A stretch of 17,959 nucleotides of DNA from DASQDT01 sp036380435 (GCA_036380435.1 DASVES010000408.1:1-17959); one strand, 5' to 3'; shown: positions 6,358 through 14,901, numbered from the stretch's first letter. Numbers and translations are program-made. Notes: generated from the letters alone by a model not told the origin.

Positions 6358-8376
6358 ATGTCTACTTCCCACTCAGGGCTGCGTGTTCTTTCCCTGATCC
6401 TTTTGGCCTCGGCCTCTGCTTTGGCGCAAGAGCCGGCAGCCCCCGCCCGGCCCCGTCAGAGCGCCGCCATCACGATCACGGCCACGGCCACCGAGCGGGG
6501 CCTGCGCTTCGCCGCCGTCGGCCCCGTCAGACAGACCCGCCTCGAGGTCTACGACGCCTCCGGCGCACGGGTCTTCGACTCGGACTTCCTGCCCGGCAAC
6601 GTCCGCGACTGGGCGGCCCCTGAGCAGGGAGACGACCGCGACGGCGCTTACACCTGCGTGCTGACGGCGCGCGATCTCATGGGGCGCTTCAGCGTCAAGC
6701 AGGCCGCGGTGCTGGTCGAGGGCGGGCGCGCGGCACTGTCACTGGGCGAGGCCGAGCCTTCGGGCGGGGTTGGGGCGAGCCGGGGTGAGGCCGCAGGGGC
6801 GGCGACCCTCAGCACGCACGACGGGCGAGACGGGGCCGTGACGGCCACTGCGGGCGACCTCACGCTGCGCACCGGCGACATCCTCGCGGGGAAAGATGAG
6901 GAGCGGATGCGCGTCACCGCCGAGGGGCGGGTGGGTGTCGGCACCGACAAGCCCGAGGCGACATTAGACGTGGCCGGCGAGGTGCGCGCCCGCGACGGCT
7001 TCCGCTTCTCCGACGGCAGCCGCCTGACGATCAGTGATGCCGGGGCGCTCGTGCGCCTGTCCTCAGACGGCACGCCGCTGCCGGGCTGGGGCACTCGGCC
7101 CGAGACGCAGGCCGGCGCGCTCGCCGACACGGTCGTCGACGGCGACTTGGTATTTACTAACCCCGGCTTCCCGAACTACGGCAGAGACATCCGGCTCTCG
7201 GACAACCTGGGCGGGGTGAGAATCTATGGTGCGCCCTCGCTGAGTGCCAGCCCGGCCGGTGCGGCCATCCAGTTCTTCGGTAACGGGCACGCGCTGTTTC
7301 CGGGTCAGGCGTATGTGGACGCGGGGGCGCACAACTCCGCGGCGGTGATCTTCCGCTCGGCCCCGACGGGTGGGACCATCGCCGAGCGGATGCGGGTCAC
7401 CTCCGCCGGCAACGTCGGCATCGGGACGAATGACCCGCAGGCCAAGCTGCACGTCAACGGCACGGTCAACTTCACGGGGCTGCGGACGCAGGCGACCTAT
7501 GTCCCCAACATCATCGGCGGCAACAGCAGCAACGCGGTGACGGCGGGCATCTTGGGCGCCACCATCGGCGGTGGGGGACACCCCGATGCCGCCAACCGCG
7601 TCACGGACATCTTCGGCACGGTGGGCGGGGGCGTGGGGAATAGGGCGGGCAACAATGCGGGCACGACGGAAGACGCGTATGCCGCTACGGTCAGCGGGGG
7701 CGATACCAACACCGCCAGCGGCCCTAGTTCCACCGTCGGCGGGGGTACGTTAAACCACGCCAGCGGCCTTCATTCCACTATACCCGGCGGGTCCGACAAC
7801 AGGGCGCAGGGGTTGTGGAGCTTCGCCGCCGGCACGTACGCGGACTCCCAGCATGACGGCTCGTTCGTCTGGTCTGACAGCACCAGATGGAACATTCACA
7901 CGTACTTCTCCTCGACGGCCCCCAACCAGTTCCTCATCAACGCCACGGGCGGCGTCGGCATCGGCACCAACGCCCCCGGGGCGAGGCTCCACGTCAGCGG
8001 TGGGGCGATCCTGCTCGACAACAACCAGGGCCTGTTCCTCAAGAATACCTCCGGCGCTCAGAAGCGCGCCCTGCTAGGCGACCCGAGTAACATCCTGCGC
8101 GTCGGCAGCGGCGGCTCGCAGGGGTTCGACGAAATACGCTTCGATGTCGGCTCCTTTGGTGAGGCGATGGCCATTAACGCCAGCGGCAACGTCGGCGTCG
8201 GCACGATCTCGCCGCAGCGCAAGCTCCACGTCTCGGACGCCATGCGCCTCCAGCCTATCGCCAGTCCGCCGGCCAGCCCGGCGAGCGGCGACCTCTACTT
8301 CGACACGTCCGAGGCGCTGTGCGTTTACGTCAGCGGCGCGTGGGCCAAGCTGGCCGGGCCGGGCGCCTGCCAGTGA
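6358..8376 (+). CDS. Secreted fibre-like protein with VGxGT repeats and a beta-roll segment
   Basis: A 672-residue exported protein. The ATG has AAGGAG (6344-6349) at 8 nt spacing, and a signal peptide ends near ALAQEP (about residue 24). Residues 35-122 look like an Ig-type beta domain of the FlgD-like kind. Four copies of a phage-fibre-type motif VGxGTxxP follow, at 192-199, 353-360, 533-540 and 612-619, each followed closely by an LxVxG/S-type strand. Residues 385-495 are Gly/Ser/Asn/Ala-rich with repeated SGG and GGG turns (TVSGGDTNTASG, STVGGGTLNHASG), resembling the beta-roll head of trimeric autotransporter adhesins. The C-terminus ends in a GDLYFDTSEALCVYVSGAWAKL block seen in such proteins. 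No membrane anchor, S74 chaperone or sorting domain is evident. No phage genes are nearby, so a surface or secreted role is more likely than a virion part. Function unknown. Confidence 0.75.
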   Translation: MSTSHSGLRVLSLILLASASALAQEPAAPARPRQSAAITITATATERGLRFAAVGPVRQTRLEVYDASGARVFDSDFLPGNVRDWAAPEQGDDRDGAYTCVLTARDLMGRFSVKQAAVLVEGGRAALSLGEAEPSGGVGASRGEAAGAATLSTHDGRDGAVTATAGDLTLRTGDILAGKDEERMRVTAEGRVGVGTDKPEATLDVAGEVRARDGFRFSDGSRLTISDAGALVRLSSDGTPLPGWGTRPETQAGALADTVVDGDLVFTNPGFPNYGRDIRLSDNLGGVRIYGAPSLSASPAGAAIQFFGNGHALFPGQAYVDAGAHNSAAVIFRSAPTGGTIAERMRVTSAGNVGIGTNDPQAKLHVNGTVNFTGLRTQATYVPNIIGGNSSNAVTAGILGATIGGGGHPDAANRVTDIFGTVGGGVGNRAGNNAGTTEDAYAATVSGGDTNTASGPSSTVGGGTLNHASGLHSTIPGGSDNRAQGLWSFAAGTYADSQHDGSFVWSDSTRWNIHTYFSSTAPNQFLINATGGVGIGTNAPGARLHVSGGAILLDNNQGLFLKNTSGAQKRALLGDPSNILRVGSGGSQGFDEIRFDVGSFGEAMAINASGNVGVGTISPQRKLHVSDAMRLQPIASPPASPASGDLYFDTSEALCVYVSGAWAKLAGPGACQ

Positions 8377-8531
8377 GTGCGGCTTCAGACGCCGCCCGCC
8401 TTGTAGCCCGCAGGCGGCGGCGTGTAGTAAATTAGCGCCCAAGCAATCTGAAACCCCGAACCTCGGATTCCGAAACGGGAGGCGGCCTGCGCCCCCGAAG
8501 TCAGGTGCCCGACGTTTGCCGGAGGCGACTA
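8377..8531. other. Intergenic gap before the M20 peptidase
   Basis: A GC-rich imperfect hairpin lies just after the fibre-gene stop (GCCGCC at about 8391 pairing with GGCGGC at about 8414). It has no T-run and is terminator-like only by position. GGAGG at 8521-8525 lies 6 nt before the ATG at 8532 and decides the start of the next gene. Confidence 0.4.
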
Positions 8532-9704
8532 ATGATTAATCAGGAGCGCATCAAGAACCTTCTGCTCGAACTCGTCCAGATCGACTCGGTCTCGCGCAAA
8601 GAGCGCGAGGTGGCCGAGCGCATCAAACAACTGTGTGAAGAGATGGGCGCGCAGGTCGAGATCGATGACGCTGGCGAAAAGGTCGGGGGCAACTCCGGCA
8701 ACGTCGTCGCGCGCTTTCCCGGCACCATCCCCGGCGCCGAGACCATCATGATGTCGGCGCACATGGACACGGTGGTGCCCGGCGAGGGCGTCAAGCCCGT
8801 GGTCGAGGGCGACATCATCCGCTCGGACGGCACGACCGTTTTGGGCGGCGACGACAAGTCGGGCTGCGCCGTCATCATCGAGACCATCCGCTGTCTGCAA
8901 GAACAAAATATCCCGCACGCGCCCATCGAAGCCGTCTTCTCCATCTGCGAAGAGGTCGGGCTTTTGGGCGCCAAGCACGTGGACGTGTCGAAGCTTGCGT
9001 CGAAGTACGGCCTCGTCTTCGACAGCGACGACCCCGGCTTCCTCTTCACCAAAGGCCCCTCGGCCAACCACTTCGAGTTCAAAATCTACGGCCTCGAATC
9101 GCACGCCGGCGTCGCCCCCGAGGAAGGCATCTCGGCCATCCGCATCGCCGCCGAGGCCATCAGTGCGATGAAGCTCGGCCGCATCGACAAGGAGACCACA
9201 GCCAACATCGGCGTCATTCAGGGCGGCGAGGCCACCAACATCACCACCAACTTCGTCCTCCTCCGCGGCGAGGCGCGCTCGCTCGACGAGGAGAAGCTGA
9301 ACAAGCAAACCGAGCACATGGTCAAGTGTCTGGAAGCGGCGGCCGCCAAGTATGAGGTGACGGTCGCGGGCGTGACCACGAAGGGGCGCGTCGAGGCGCA
9401 CGTCAACCGCGAGTACTACGCGATGGACGTGCCCGAAACGTCGCGCGTCGTGCAGCTCGTCTACGAGGCCGCGAAGCGCAAGGGCCTCAAGGTCGAGGCC
9501 GTGGCCTCGGGCGGCGGCTGCGACGCCAACATCTTCAACAAGCGCGGCATCGAGTGCGCCAACTTCGGCACGGGGATGCGCGCCATCCACACCGTCAAGG
9601 AGTGGCTCGACGTGAAAGACATGTACGCCTCCGCCGAGATGACGCTCGAAGTCATGCGTCTCAACGGCGAGCTGGCCCTCAAGGCCGCGGGGCAGAACGC
9701 CTGA
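8532..9704 (+). CDS. M20-family metallopeptidase, PepT-like
   Basis: A 390-residue cytoplasmic zinc aminopeptidase of the M20 family, closest in appearance to the peptidase T-like group (short peptide hydrolysis). Metal and catalytic motifs are in order: SAHMDT with His77 and Asp79, GGDDKSG (105-111) for the bridging aspartate, ICEEVGLLG with Glu140-Glu141, FDSDD (163-167), a dimerisation lid beginning near ESHAGVAPEEG, and a C-terminal His in IHTVKEW. I chose ATG 8532 because GGAGG sits 6 nt upstream. The open frame extends to a GTG at 8505, but those nine codons (PDVCRRRL) precede the Shine-Dalgarno motif. No signal peptide is present. It stands between two exported-protein genes with a strong hairpin after it, so it is probably its own transcription unit. 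Confidence 0.9.
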   Translation: MINQERIKNLLLELVQIDSVSRKEREVAERIKQLCEEMGAQVEIDDAGEKVGGNSGNVVARFPGTIPGAETIMMSAHMDTVVPGEGVKPVVEGDIIRSDGTTVLGGDDKSGCAVIIETIRCLQEQNIPHAPIEAVFSICEEVGLLGAKHVDVSKLASKYGLVFDSDDPGFLFTKGPSANHFEFKIYGLESHAGVAPEEGISAIRIAAEAISAMKLGRIDKETTANIGVIQGGEATNITTNFVLLRGEARSLDEEKLNKQTEHMVKCLEAAAAKYEVTVAGVTTKGRVEAHVNREYYAMDVPETSRVVQLVYEAAKRKGLKVEAVASGGGCDANIFNKRGIECANFGTGMRAIHTVKEWLDVKDMYASAEMTLEVMRLNGELALKAAGQNA

Positions 9705-9728
9705 GCCGCGCCACGCACCCGGACGCCC

Positions 9729-9771
9729 GCGAGGCCGCGCCGACATCAATTCAACGTCGGCGCGGCCTCGC
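9729..9771 (+). terminator. Perfect 16-bp stem after the M20 gene
   Basis: GCGAGGCCGCGCCGAC (9729-9744) and its exact reverse complement (9756-9771) are separated by the 11-nt AT-rich loop ATCAATTCAAC. It starts 24 nt after the peptidase stop. There is no following T-tract, so it is either a non-canonical terminator, a 3'-end stabiliser, or a bidirectional signal. Confidence 0.6.
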
Positions 9772-9846
9772 TCCGGCCCGTCGCCTAATCGCGAGTCGGC
9801 CCGACGCCTGCTCGCAAACCCGCGGCCCCTCTCGCGTTCCAACGGC

Positions 9847-11085
9847 ATGACACGTAAACACGTCGCACGTGGAGGCCGCAGACTCAACTCCCCGATGCAG
9901 AGACTCTTCACCCCGCTTCTCCTTCTGCTCGCCGTGACACTCTTCGTCGGCGGCGCCGCCGCGCGCGTGCAGAAGCCAGAGCCGCGCAAACTCTTCCCCG
10001 TCGAGGGCGTGGGCGGCGGCACAAGCTTCATCGACCGCACGGGCCGAGTGGTCATCGCGCCCGACGGCATCGACTTCACCGACGTCGTCAAAGACGGCCA
10101 GTACCGCCTGCCCATGCCGCCCTCTTGGCGGGATGCCGATGGTGATGGCGATTATCCCGGCCGCCGGCGGCGGGCGCGCATCGAAGACTTCTCCGAGGGC
10201 CTTGCCAGCTTCAGCATCGACACGCGCCCCGGCTCGCACCGGGTCCGCCTCGCCTACGGCTTCGTTGACGAGACCGGCAGGGTGGTCATCGCGCCGACCT
10301 TCAATCGCGCCCCCGGCGACTTCCACGACGGCCGCGCGCTCGTGAAGGGCGAAGACGGCAGGCGCGGCTACATCGACCGCACGGGGAAGACCGTCGTCGC
10401 GCCCGTCTACAAGTTCGCGTGGCCCTTCTCCGAGGGTCTGGCCCTCGTCTCGCCCGACGGCGAGTCCTACGGCTTCATCGACCCCGACGGGGGCGTCCGC
10501 ATCCCGCTGCGCTTCGTCGGGGGGGGCCACTTCTCAGAGGGGCTTGCGCGGGTGTGGGTCGGCGATTATCAGGCCGCCTACATCGACCGCGCGGGCCGAG
10601 TCCTCTTCCGCCTGAGCGAGGGCGACCACGGCGGTGAGTTTCGGGAGGGGCTGGCGATGCTTCGGGTCGGCGGCCGCGATGGCAAGTGCGGCTTCATCGA
10701 CCGCGCGGGGCGCACCGTCATCCCCGTCGAGTTTGACGACGCGCGCGACTTCTCCGAGGGCAAGGCGCTCGTCAAGCGCGGCGACTCCTGGGGCTTCATC
10801 GACCGCTCAGGCCGCTTCGTCATCCCGCCCATTTACGCCTACGGGAGCAGCTTCTCCGAGGGCTTAGCGGCCGTCGCCGTCGCGCGCGAGGGGACGGAGG
10901 CCGGATGGGGCTACATCGACCACGCGGGCAACGTCCGCATCCCTCTTGAGTACGACCACGCCGCGCCATTCTCCGGCGGACTCGCCGCCGTTGACCGCAC
11001 GATGGACGGCCTCTCGCTCGGCGTGGACGCCTACATCGACCAGCAGGGCCGCGTCGTCTGGGAGAAGCCTCCGCGCGGTTGGTGA
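9847..11085 (+). CDS. Exported WG-repeat protein
   Basis: A 412-residue protein made almost wholly of WG/KWG-type beta repeats after an N-terminal signal peptide (hydrophobic stretch in LFTPLLLLLAVTLFVGGAAA). Nine repeat units can be counted from their cores, starting with FIDRTGRVVIAP and ending with AYIDQQGRVVW. Most carry the second half F(S/H/R)(E/D)GxAxV before the next core. One longer unit near residues 95-110 holds a basic insert (GRRRRAR). ATG 9847 gives a 16-residue basic leader; ATG 9895 (MQRLFTPL) gives a more ordinary signal peptide, and neither has a visible Shine-Dalgarno motif. WG-repeat proteins are common extracytoplasmic proteins without an agreed biochemical role; binding or scaffold functions are guesses. 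Confidence 0.85.
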   Translation: MTRKHVARGGRRLNSPMQRLFTPLLLLLAVTLFVGGAAARVQKPEPRKLFPVEGVGGGTSFIDRTGRVVIAPDGIDFTDVVKDGQYRLPMPPSWRDADGDGDYPGRRRRARIEDFSEGLASFSIDTRPGSHRVRLAYGFVDETGRVVIAPTFNRAPGDFHDGRALVKGEDGRRGYIDRTGKTVVAPVYKFAWPFSEGLALVSPDGESYGFIDPDGGVRIPLRFVGGGHFSEGLARVWVGDYQAAYIDRAGRVLFRLSEGDHGGEFREGLAMLRVGGRDGKCGFIDRAGRTVIPVEFDDARDFSEGKALVKRGDSWGFIDRSGRFVIPPIYAYGSSFSEGLAAVAVAREGTEAGWGYIDHAGNVRIPLEYDHAAPFSGGLAAVDRTMDGLSLGVDAYIDQQGRVVWEKPPRGW

Positions 11086-11110
11086 GCCTCACGCGCGCCG
11101 CCCGCATGAG

Positions 11111-11139
11111 TTGACTTGCCCACGGGCGCGGGTTAGAAG
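11111..11139 (+). promoter_or_regulatory. Probable sigma70-type promoter
   Basis: TTGACT (11111-11116; five of six) and TAGAAG (11134-11139; four of six) are separated by exactly 17 nt. They stand in the short gap after the WG-repeat gene, about 27 nt before the GTG at 11167. This is the best promoter-like pair I see in the window. Confidence 0.45.
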
Positions 11140-11166
11140 TCTTCCGCTCGACTCAGCCCCGCACGC

Positions 11167-12894
11167 GTGGGTTCACCTGTGCCGACACCGTCAGTCGAAC
11201 GCCTGCTCGCCCGCCTCGACGAACTCAAGCGCCCCTCCGGCGCGGCGGGGCGGAAGCGCCTGAGAACGCTGCTGTCACAAGTCGCCCGCCGCCGCCTCCG
11301 CGACGCCGACTCGCTCATCCGCCTCCACGAAATCCTCGTCTTCATGCGCGCCTACCCGCAGGGCGCGGGGCTTCTGCGACAGACCGAGTCGATACTCAAG
11401 ACGTTCAGCCGGCGCATTGCTGAGGCGCGCGACGCGGGGGCCGACCTCTCGCCGCTTGCGGAGCCGGAGGTGTCCGGCATCGCCGGCACGGAGTTCTCCG
11501 CCATCTTCAGCTACGAGGTCGTGCGCTGGCTCGCCGGGGCGCACCCCTCCCGAGTCGAGATCGACTGGGACGACTACGAAGACCGCGCGCACTTGAACGT
11601 CGTCTGGCCACGACTGCTCCCGCTGTTTGAAGAAGACGCTTACGTCGATACGCGCGCGCCCTTCCTCAAGTGGCTGCGCGCGGCCCGCCGTCGCGGCGAG
11701 ACCGACCTCCAGTGGCTCATGCGCGGCTTCGACCGCTTGCCCGTCTCAGACAAAGAGCGCGCCGAGTTGTTCGACCCTCTCAAAATCTGGGTGCGCTGGC
11801 GGCTCGGCGACACGCGCGCCGCGCGGACGCACGCGCGCCGAAGCGTCCGCAAAATCTTCTTCCACACCGAGCCGCTTCTGGGACGCCGCGACGTGTCGCT
11901 CGCGCGCGAGCTTGAAGGGCCGCCGCTCGCGGTCGAGAAATTAACGCGCGCCGACGCCGAGAGGATGCTCGCCGTCGCGCGCGACGCGATGGCCGTGCGC
12001 TACCGCGAGCTGCACGGCTTCACCTATCCCGACACCCGCTCGGTCGTGCGCGCCGACGCCGGCCGCGGCACCGAAATTTACGCGTGGGGCGTGCCGCCCG
12101 CGCGCCGCCTGCCGCTGCTCGCCTATCTCTCCATGATGGTCTTCAAGAACGGCGTGCCCGCGGCCTACGCCGAGGGCCTCACGCTGTTTGAGCGCACGGA
12201 GATCGGCTTCAATCTCTTCTACACCTTCCGCGACGGCGAGTCGGCGTGGACTTACGCGCGCGTGATGCGTCTGCTCCGGCAGCTCCACGGCGTCGAGACC
12301 TTTTCCGTCGAGCCGTATCAGCTCGGCAGCTCGGGCAACGAGGAGGGCATCGAGTCGGGCGCTTTCTGGTTCTACCGCAAGCTCGGGTTTCGCCCCACCG
12401 AGGCCGAACCGTCGAAACTGCTGCGCGCCGAGGAGCGCCGGCTCGCCGCGCGCCCCGCCTACCGCACGCCCCCGGCCACGCTCCGCCGCCTCGCCTCCGG
12501 CTACGCGCTCTACGAGACGCCGCGCGCCGAAGCGGGCGCGTGGGACGACTTCCGCGTCCGCCACATCGGTCTCGCCGTCCAGCGCCGCACACGCGACCGC
12601 TTCGGCGGCGACCCCGAGCGCACGCGCGCCGTCTCCGCCGCACAGGTCGCCCGCGCACTCGGCGTCAGCACCGACGCTTGGACGGACGACGAGCGCCGCG
12701 CCTTCGAACGTCTCTCCCTCGCGCTCGCCCTCATCCCCGACCTCGCGCGCTGGACTCCCGACGAGCGCCGCCTCGTTGTCCGCATCATCCGCACGAAGGC
12801 CGGCCCCGACGAGACGAAGTACGCGCGCCTGCTCCACGGCCACACGCGTCTGCGCCGCGCCCTCATCGAACTCGGCTCGACCGTCAAGCATTAA
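11167..12894 (+). CDS. Uncharacterised 575-aa protein with GNAT-like C-terminal half
   Basis: I do not recognise this as a named protein. It is Arg-, Ala- and Leu-rich and lacks a signal peptide or membrane segments, so it is probably cytoplasmic. The N-terminal half (about 1-260) looks helical and has no motif I can name. From about residue 270 there is a segment resembling a GNAT N-acetyltransferase: a strand pair around MMVFKNGVPAAYAEGLTLFE (about 323-342), then TFRDGESAWTYARVMRLL (about 354-371) in the place of the acetyl-CoA loop and helix, then YQLGSSGNEEGIESG followed by FWFYRKLGF (about 383-408), like the familiar FYxKLGF end of GNAT domains. A helical tail of about 170 residues follows. 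The GNAT assignment rests on motif shape only. GTG 11167 is the start used; a promoter-like pair stands just upstream. era follows about 90 bp downstream in the same direction. Confidence 0.7.
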   Translation: MGSPVPTPSVERLLARLDELKRPSGAAGRKRLRTLLSQVARRRLRDADSLIRLHEILVFMRAYPQGAGLLRQTESILKTFSRRIAEARDAGADLSPLAEPEVSGIAGTEFSAIFSYEVVRWLAGAHPSRVEIDWDDYEDRAHLNVVWPRLLPLFEEDAYVDTRAPFLKWLRAARRRGETDLQWLMRGFDRLPVSDKERAELFDPLKIWVRWRLGDTRAARTHARRSVRKIFFHTEPLLGRRDVSLARELEGPPLAVEKLTRADAERMLAVARDAMAVRYRELHGFTYPDTRSVVRADAGRGTEIYAWGVPPARRLPLLAYLSMMVFKNGVPAAYAEGLTLFERTEIGFNLFYTFRDGESAWTYARVMRLLRQLHGVETFSVEPYQLGSSGNEEGIESGAFWFYRKLGFRPTEAEPSKLLRAEERRLAARPAYRTPPATLRRLASGYALYETPRAEAGAWDDFRVRHIGLAVQRRTRDRFGGDPERTRAVSAAQVARALGVSTDAWTDDERRAFERLSLALALIPDLARWTPDERRLVVRIIRTKAGPDETKYARLLHGHTRLRRALIELGSTVKH

Positions 12895-12926
12895 CGGCCG
12901 CGCGCTCGGTCGAACTCTCCCCGGCG

Positions 12927-12956
12927 TTGGCGGCGCGGGGCGGCAGGCGTTACACT
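12927..12956 (+). promoter_or_regulatory. Possible promoter for era block
   Basis: TTGGCG (12927-12932) and TACACT (12951-12956) match four of six positions each, at 18-nt spacing, about 25 nt before the era ATG. Plausible as the start of the era-prmA-rsmE transcript, but unproven. Confidence 0.3.
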
Positions 12957-12981
12957 TCGGTCTTAACAAAGTTCACTATCG

Positions 12982-13929
12982 ATGCAAGAAGAAGAATCCA
13001 CGCCGGAAGAAGAATCCGCCGCGCCCGCGGGGCGGGAAGACTACCGCAGCGGCTACGTCGCGCTCGTCGGGCGGCCGAACGCGGGCAAGTCCACTCTGCT
13101 CAACCGGCTCGTCGGCGAGAAGATCGCGGCCGTCTCCAACAAGCCGCAGACGACGCGCCATCAGATTCGCGGCGTCATCACGCGCCCCGAGGGACAGTTG
13201 GTTTTCGTGGACACGCCGGGCGTCCACCAGCCGGGCTACCTCCTCAACCGCCGCATGATGGCCTCCGTCCACGACGCGCTCGAGGGCGTCGATCTCATCT
13301 GTCTCATCCGCGACGCTTCAGTCTCGACCGGCAACGGCGACCGCTTCGTCCTCGACCTCGTCAAGCAGACGGGCAAGCCCGCCCTCCTGCTCCTCAACAA
13401 GACCGACAAACTGAGCGACAAGACCGCGCTCCTGCCGCTCATCGAGTGGTACTCGGCCGAGCACGAGTGGGCCGGCGTCGTCCCGCTCTCGGCCCGCAAG
13501 GGCGACGCCGTCGCGGCGCTCGTCAGTGAGGTGGTCAAACATCTCCCCACTGGCGCGCCCATCTTTGGCGAAGACGAATTGACCGACCAACCCTTGCGCT
13601 CCCTCGTCTCCGAGATCGTCCGCGAGAAGATTTTGCAAACCACCGGCGACGAAATTCCCTACGTGACGGCCGTCGTCACCGAGCGTTACGACGAATCCGA
13701 GCCGGGACTGACGCGCATCTTCTGCGCCATCTACGTCGAGCGCAATTCGCAGAAGCGCATCGTCATCGGCAAGGGCGGCGAGCGCCTCAAGGAGGTCGGC
13801 ACCCGCGCCCGCCGCGACATCGAACGCCTCACGCAGACGCGCGTCTATCTCGAACTCTTCGTCAAGGTCGAACAGGACTGGCGCAACTCCGAGCGCGCCT
13901 TAAACGACTTGGGCATCAACGAAAGGTGA
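12982..13929 (+). CDS. era: GTPase Era
   Basis: Era is an essential-type GTPase that binds the 3' end of 16S rRNA and helps 30S assembly. The 315-residue protein has every G box: G1 GRPNAGKS (30-37), the switch I threonines in QTTRH (56-60), G3 DTPG (77-80), G4 NKTD (139-142) and G5 SARKGD (170-175). The C-terminal KH domain has VIGKGG (261-266). A short acidic N-terminal extension with the duplicated EEES element (3-6 and 9-12) precedes the core. ATG 12982 is the only sensible start; no Shine-Dalgarno motif is clear. The stop codon TGA (13927-13929) is nucleotides 2-4 of the first GTGATAA unit of heptamer repeat C, so the gene ends exactly as the repeat begins. Confidence 0.97.
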   Translation: MQEEESTPEEESAAPAGREDYRSGYVALVGRPNAGKSTLLNRLVGEKIAAVSNKPQTTRHQIRGVITRPEGQLVFVDTPGVHQPGYLLNRRMMASVHDALEGVDLICLIRDASVSTGNGDRFVLDLVKQTGKPALLLLNKTDKLSDKTALLPLIEWYSAEHEWAGVVPLSARKGDAVAALVSEVVKHLPTGAPIFGEDELTDQPLRSLVSEIVREKILQTTGDEIPYVTAVVTERYDESEPGLTRIFCAIYVERNSQKRIVIGKGGERLKEVGTRARRDIERLTQTRVYLELFVKVEQDWRNSERALNDLGINER

Positions 13930-14001
13930 TAAGTGATAAGTGATAAGTGATAAGAAAAGACAGATGCTTTCTCTTATCACTTATCACTCATCACTTATCA
14001 C
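13926..14001. repeat. Heptamer inverted repeat C (GTGATAA)4 / (TTATCAC)4
   Basis: Four perfect GTGATAA units (13926-13953), a 20-bp spacer, then TTATCAC, TTATCAC, TCATCAC, TTATCAC (13974-14001). It fills nearly the whole 81-bp era|prmA gap, ending 9 nt before the prmA ATG. In RNA the arms would make a stem of about 28 bp with one weakened unit. Confidence 0.95.
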
Positions 14002-14010
14002 GCAAAGCCT

Positions 14011-14901
14011 ATGAACTGGTACGCGCTCGACCTGACCTGTGAAGCGGAGGCGCGCGAGGCCGCCGAGTATGCGTTGATGGAGGCGGGCGCGCTGGGCACG
14101 GAGAGTTCCTTCGGGGCGGGGCCGGACGGCCGCGCCGTCGAAGGCCCGTTCGCGCGCGTCACCGGCTACTTCGACGACGCGCCGCAAATCGAGCGCGTGC
14201 GCGCCGCGCTGCTCGACGCGTTGCACGTCTACGGCCTCGCCTCCACGGCCGTGCGCGACATAGGCGCGCGCGAGGTGCCCGAGCGCGACTGGCTCGCCGA
14301 GTGGAAGCGGGGCTGGCAACCCGTCGAGGTCGGCCGCAGCTTCCTCGTCGCGCCGCCGTGGAGCGAGGTGGGGGCGGAGCCGGGCCGCGTCGTCGTCCGC
14401 ATCGAGCCGGGCATGGCCTTCGGCACGGGCACGCACGAGACGACGCGCCTGTGCCTCGTGGCCGTCGAGCAACATTTCCGCGGCGGCCGTCTCCTCGACG
14501 TGGGCACGGGCACGGGCGTGCTCGCCATCGCCGCCGCTCTGCTCCGCCCCGACTCAGTCGCTGAAGCCTGCGACACAGACCCGTCGGCCGTGACCATCGC
14601 GCACGAAAACGCCATGCTCAACGGAGTGGCCGAGCGCATCAACTTCCGCGTCGGCACCGTGGACGACTCGACGGCCCCCGCCGACTTCGTCTGCGCCAAC
14701 CTGACGGCCGACGTGATTCTCCCGCTGCTCCCCGCCCTCCGCGACGCCGCCCGCGGCGGCCTCCTCCTCCTCTCCGGCATCCTCGACACACAGGCCGAAG
14801 CCGTCACCACGCGCCTGCGCGAACTGGGGCTGGAGAACTACGAAATCACCACGGACGGCGAGTGGGTGGCAATAACGATTCAAGTGATAAGTGATAAGTG
14901 A
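14011..14901 (+). CDS. prmA: Ribosomal protein L11 methyltransferase PrmA
   Basis: PrmA trimethylates ribosomal protein L11 using S-adenosylmethionine. The 296-residue product has the family plan: an N-terminal substrate-binding domain (about 1-90), the linker containing DWLAEWKRGWQP, the hallmark EPGMAFGTGTHET (132-144), the SAM motif I DVGTGTG (163-169), an acidic CDTDPSA after strand 2 and ANLTADVI (229-236) at the active site. ATG 14011 fits the MNWYALDL start of the family. Only 9 nt separate it from the hairpin-forming repeat C, and no Shine-Dalgarno motif is visible. The last five residues (VISDK) and the TGA stop come from heptamer repeat D; the natural C-terminus was probably near AITIQ. 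Together with era and rsmE it forms a ribosome maturation and modification cluster. Confidence 0.95.
   Translation: MNWYALDLTCEAEAREAAEYALMEAGALGTESSFGAGPDGRAVEGPFARVTGYFDDAPQIERVRAALLDALHVYGLASTAVRDIGAREVPERDWLAEWKRGWQPVEVGRSFLVAPPWSEVGAEPGRVVVRIEPGMAFGTGTHETTRLCLVAVEQHFRGGRLLDVGTGTGVLAIAAALLRPDSVAEACDTDPSAVTIAHENAMLNGVAERINFRVGTVDDSTAPADFVCANLTADVILPLLPALRDAARGGLLLLSGILDTQAEAVTTRLRELGLENYEITTDGEWVAITIQVISDK

Noticed and set aside
6358..8376. Prophage tail fibre, implying a prophage in the window
   Set aside because: It has a signal peptide and Ig-like N-terminal part, and there are no structural, integrase or lysis genes around it.
8505..8531. GTG start giving a nine-residue extension of the M20 peptidase
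   Set aside because: The GGAGG ribosome-binding site lies inside this stretch, 6 nt before the ATG at 8532.
8529..10115. 528-codon minus-strand frame opposite the M20 peptidase
   Set aside because: It lies antisense to a gene with clear catalytic motifs and is explained by third-position GC bias.
12246..13529. Long alternative-frame open reading frame (427 codons) across the 575-aa gene and era
   Set aside because: It is Arg/Pro/His-rich, overlaps two well-supported genes in another frame, and is typical of GC-rich shadow frames.
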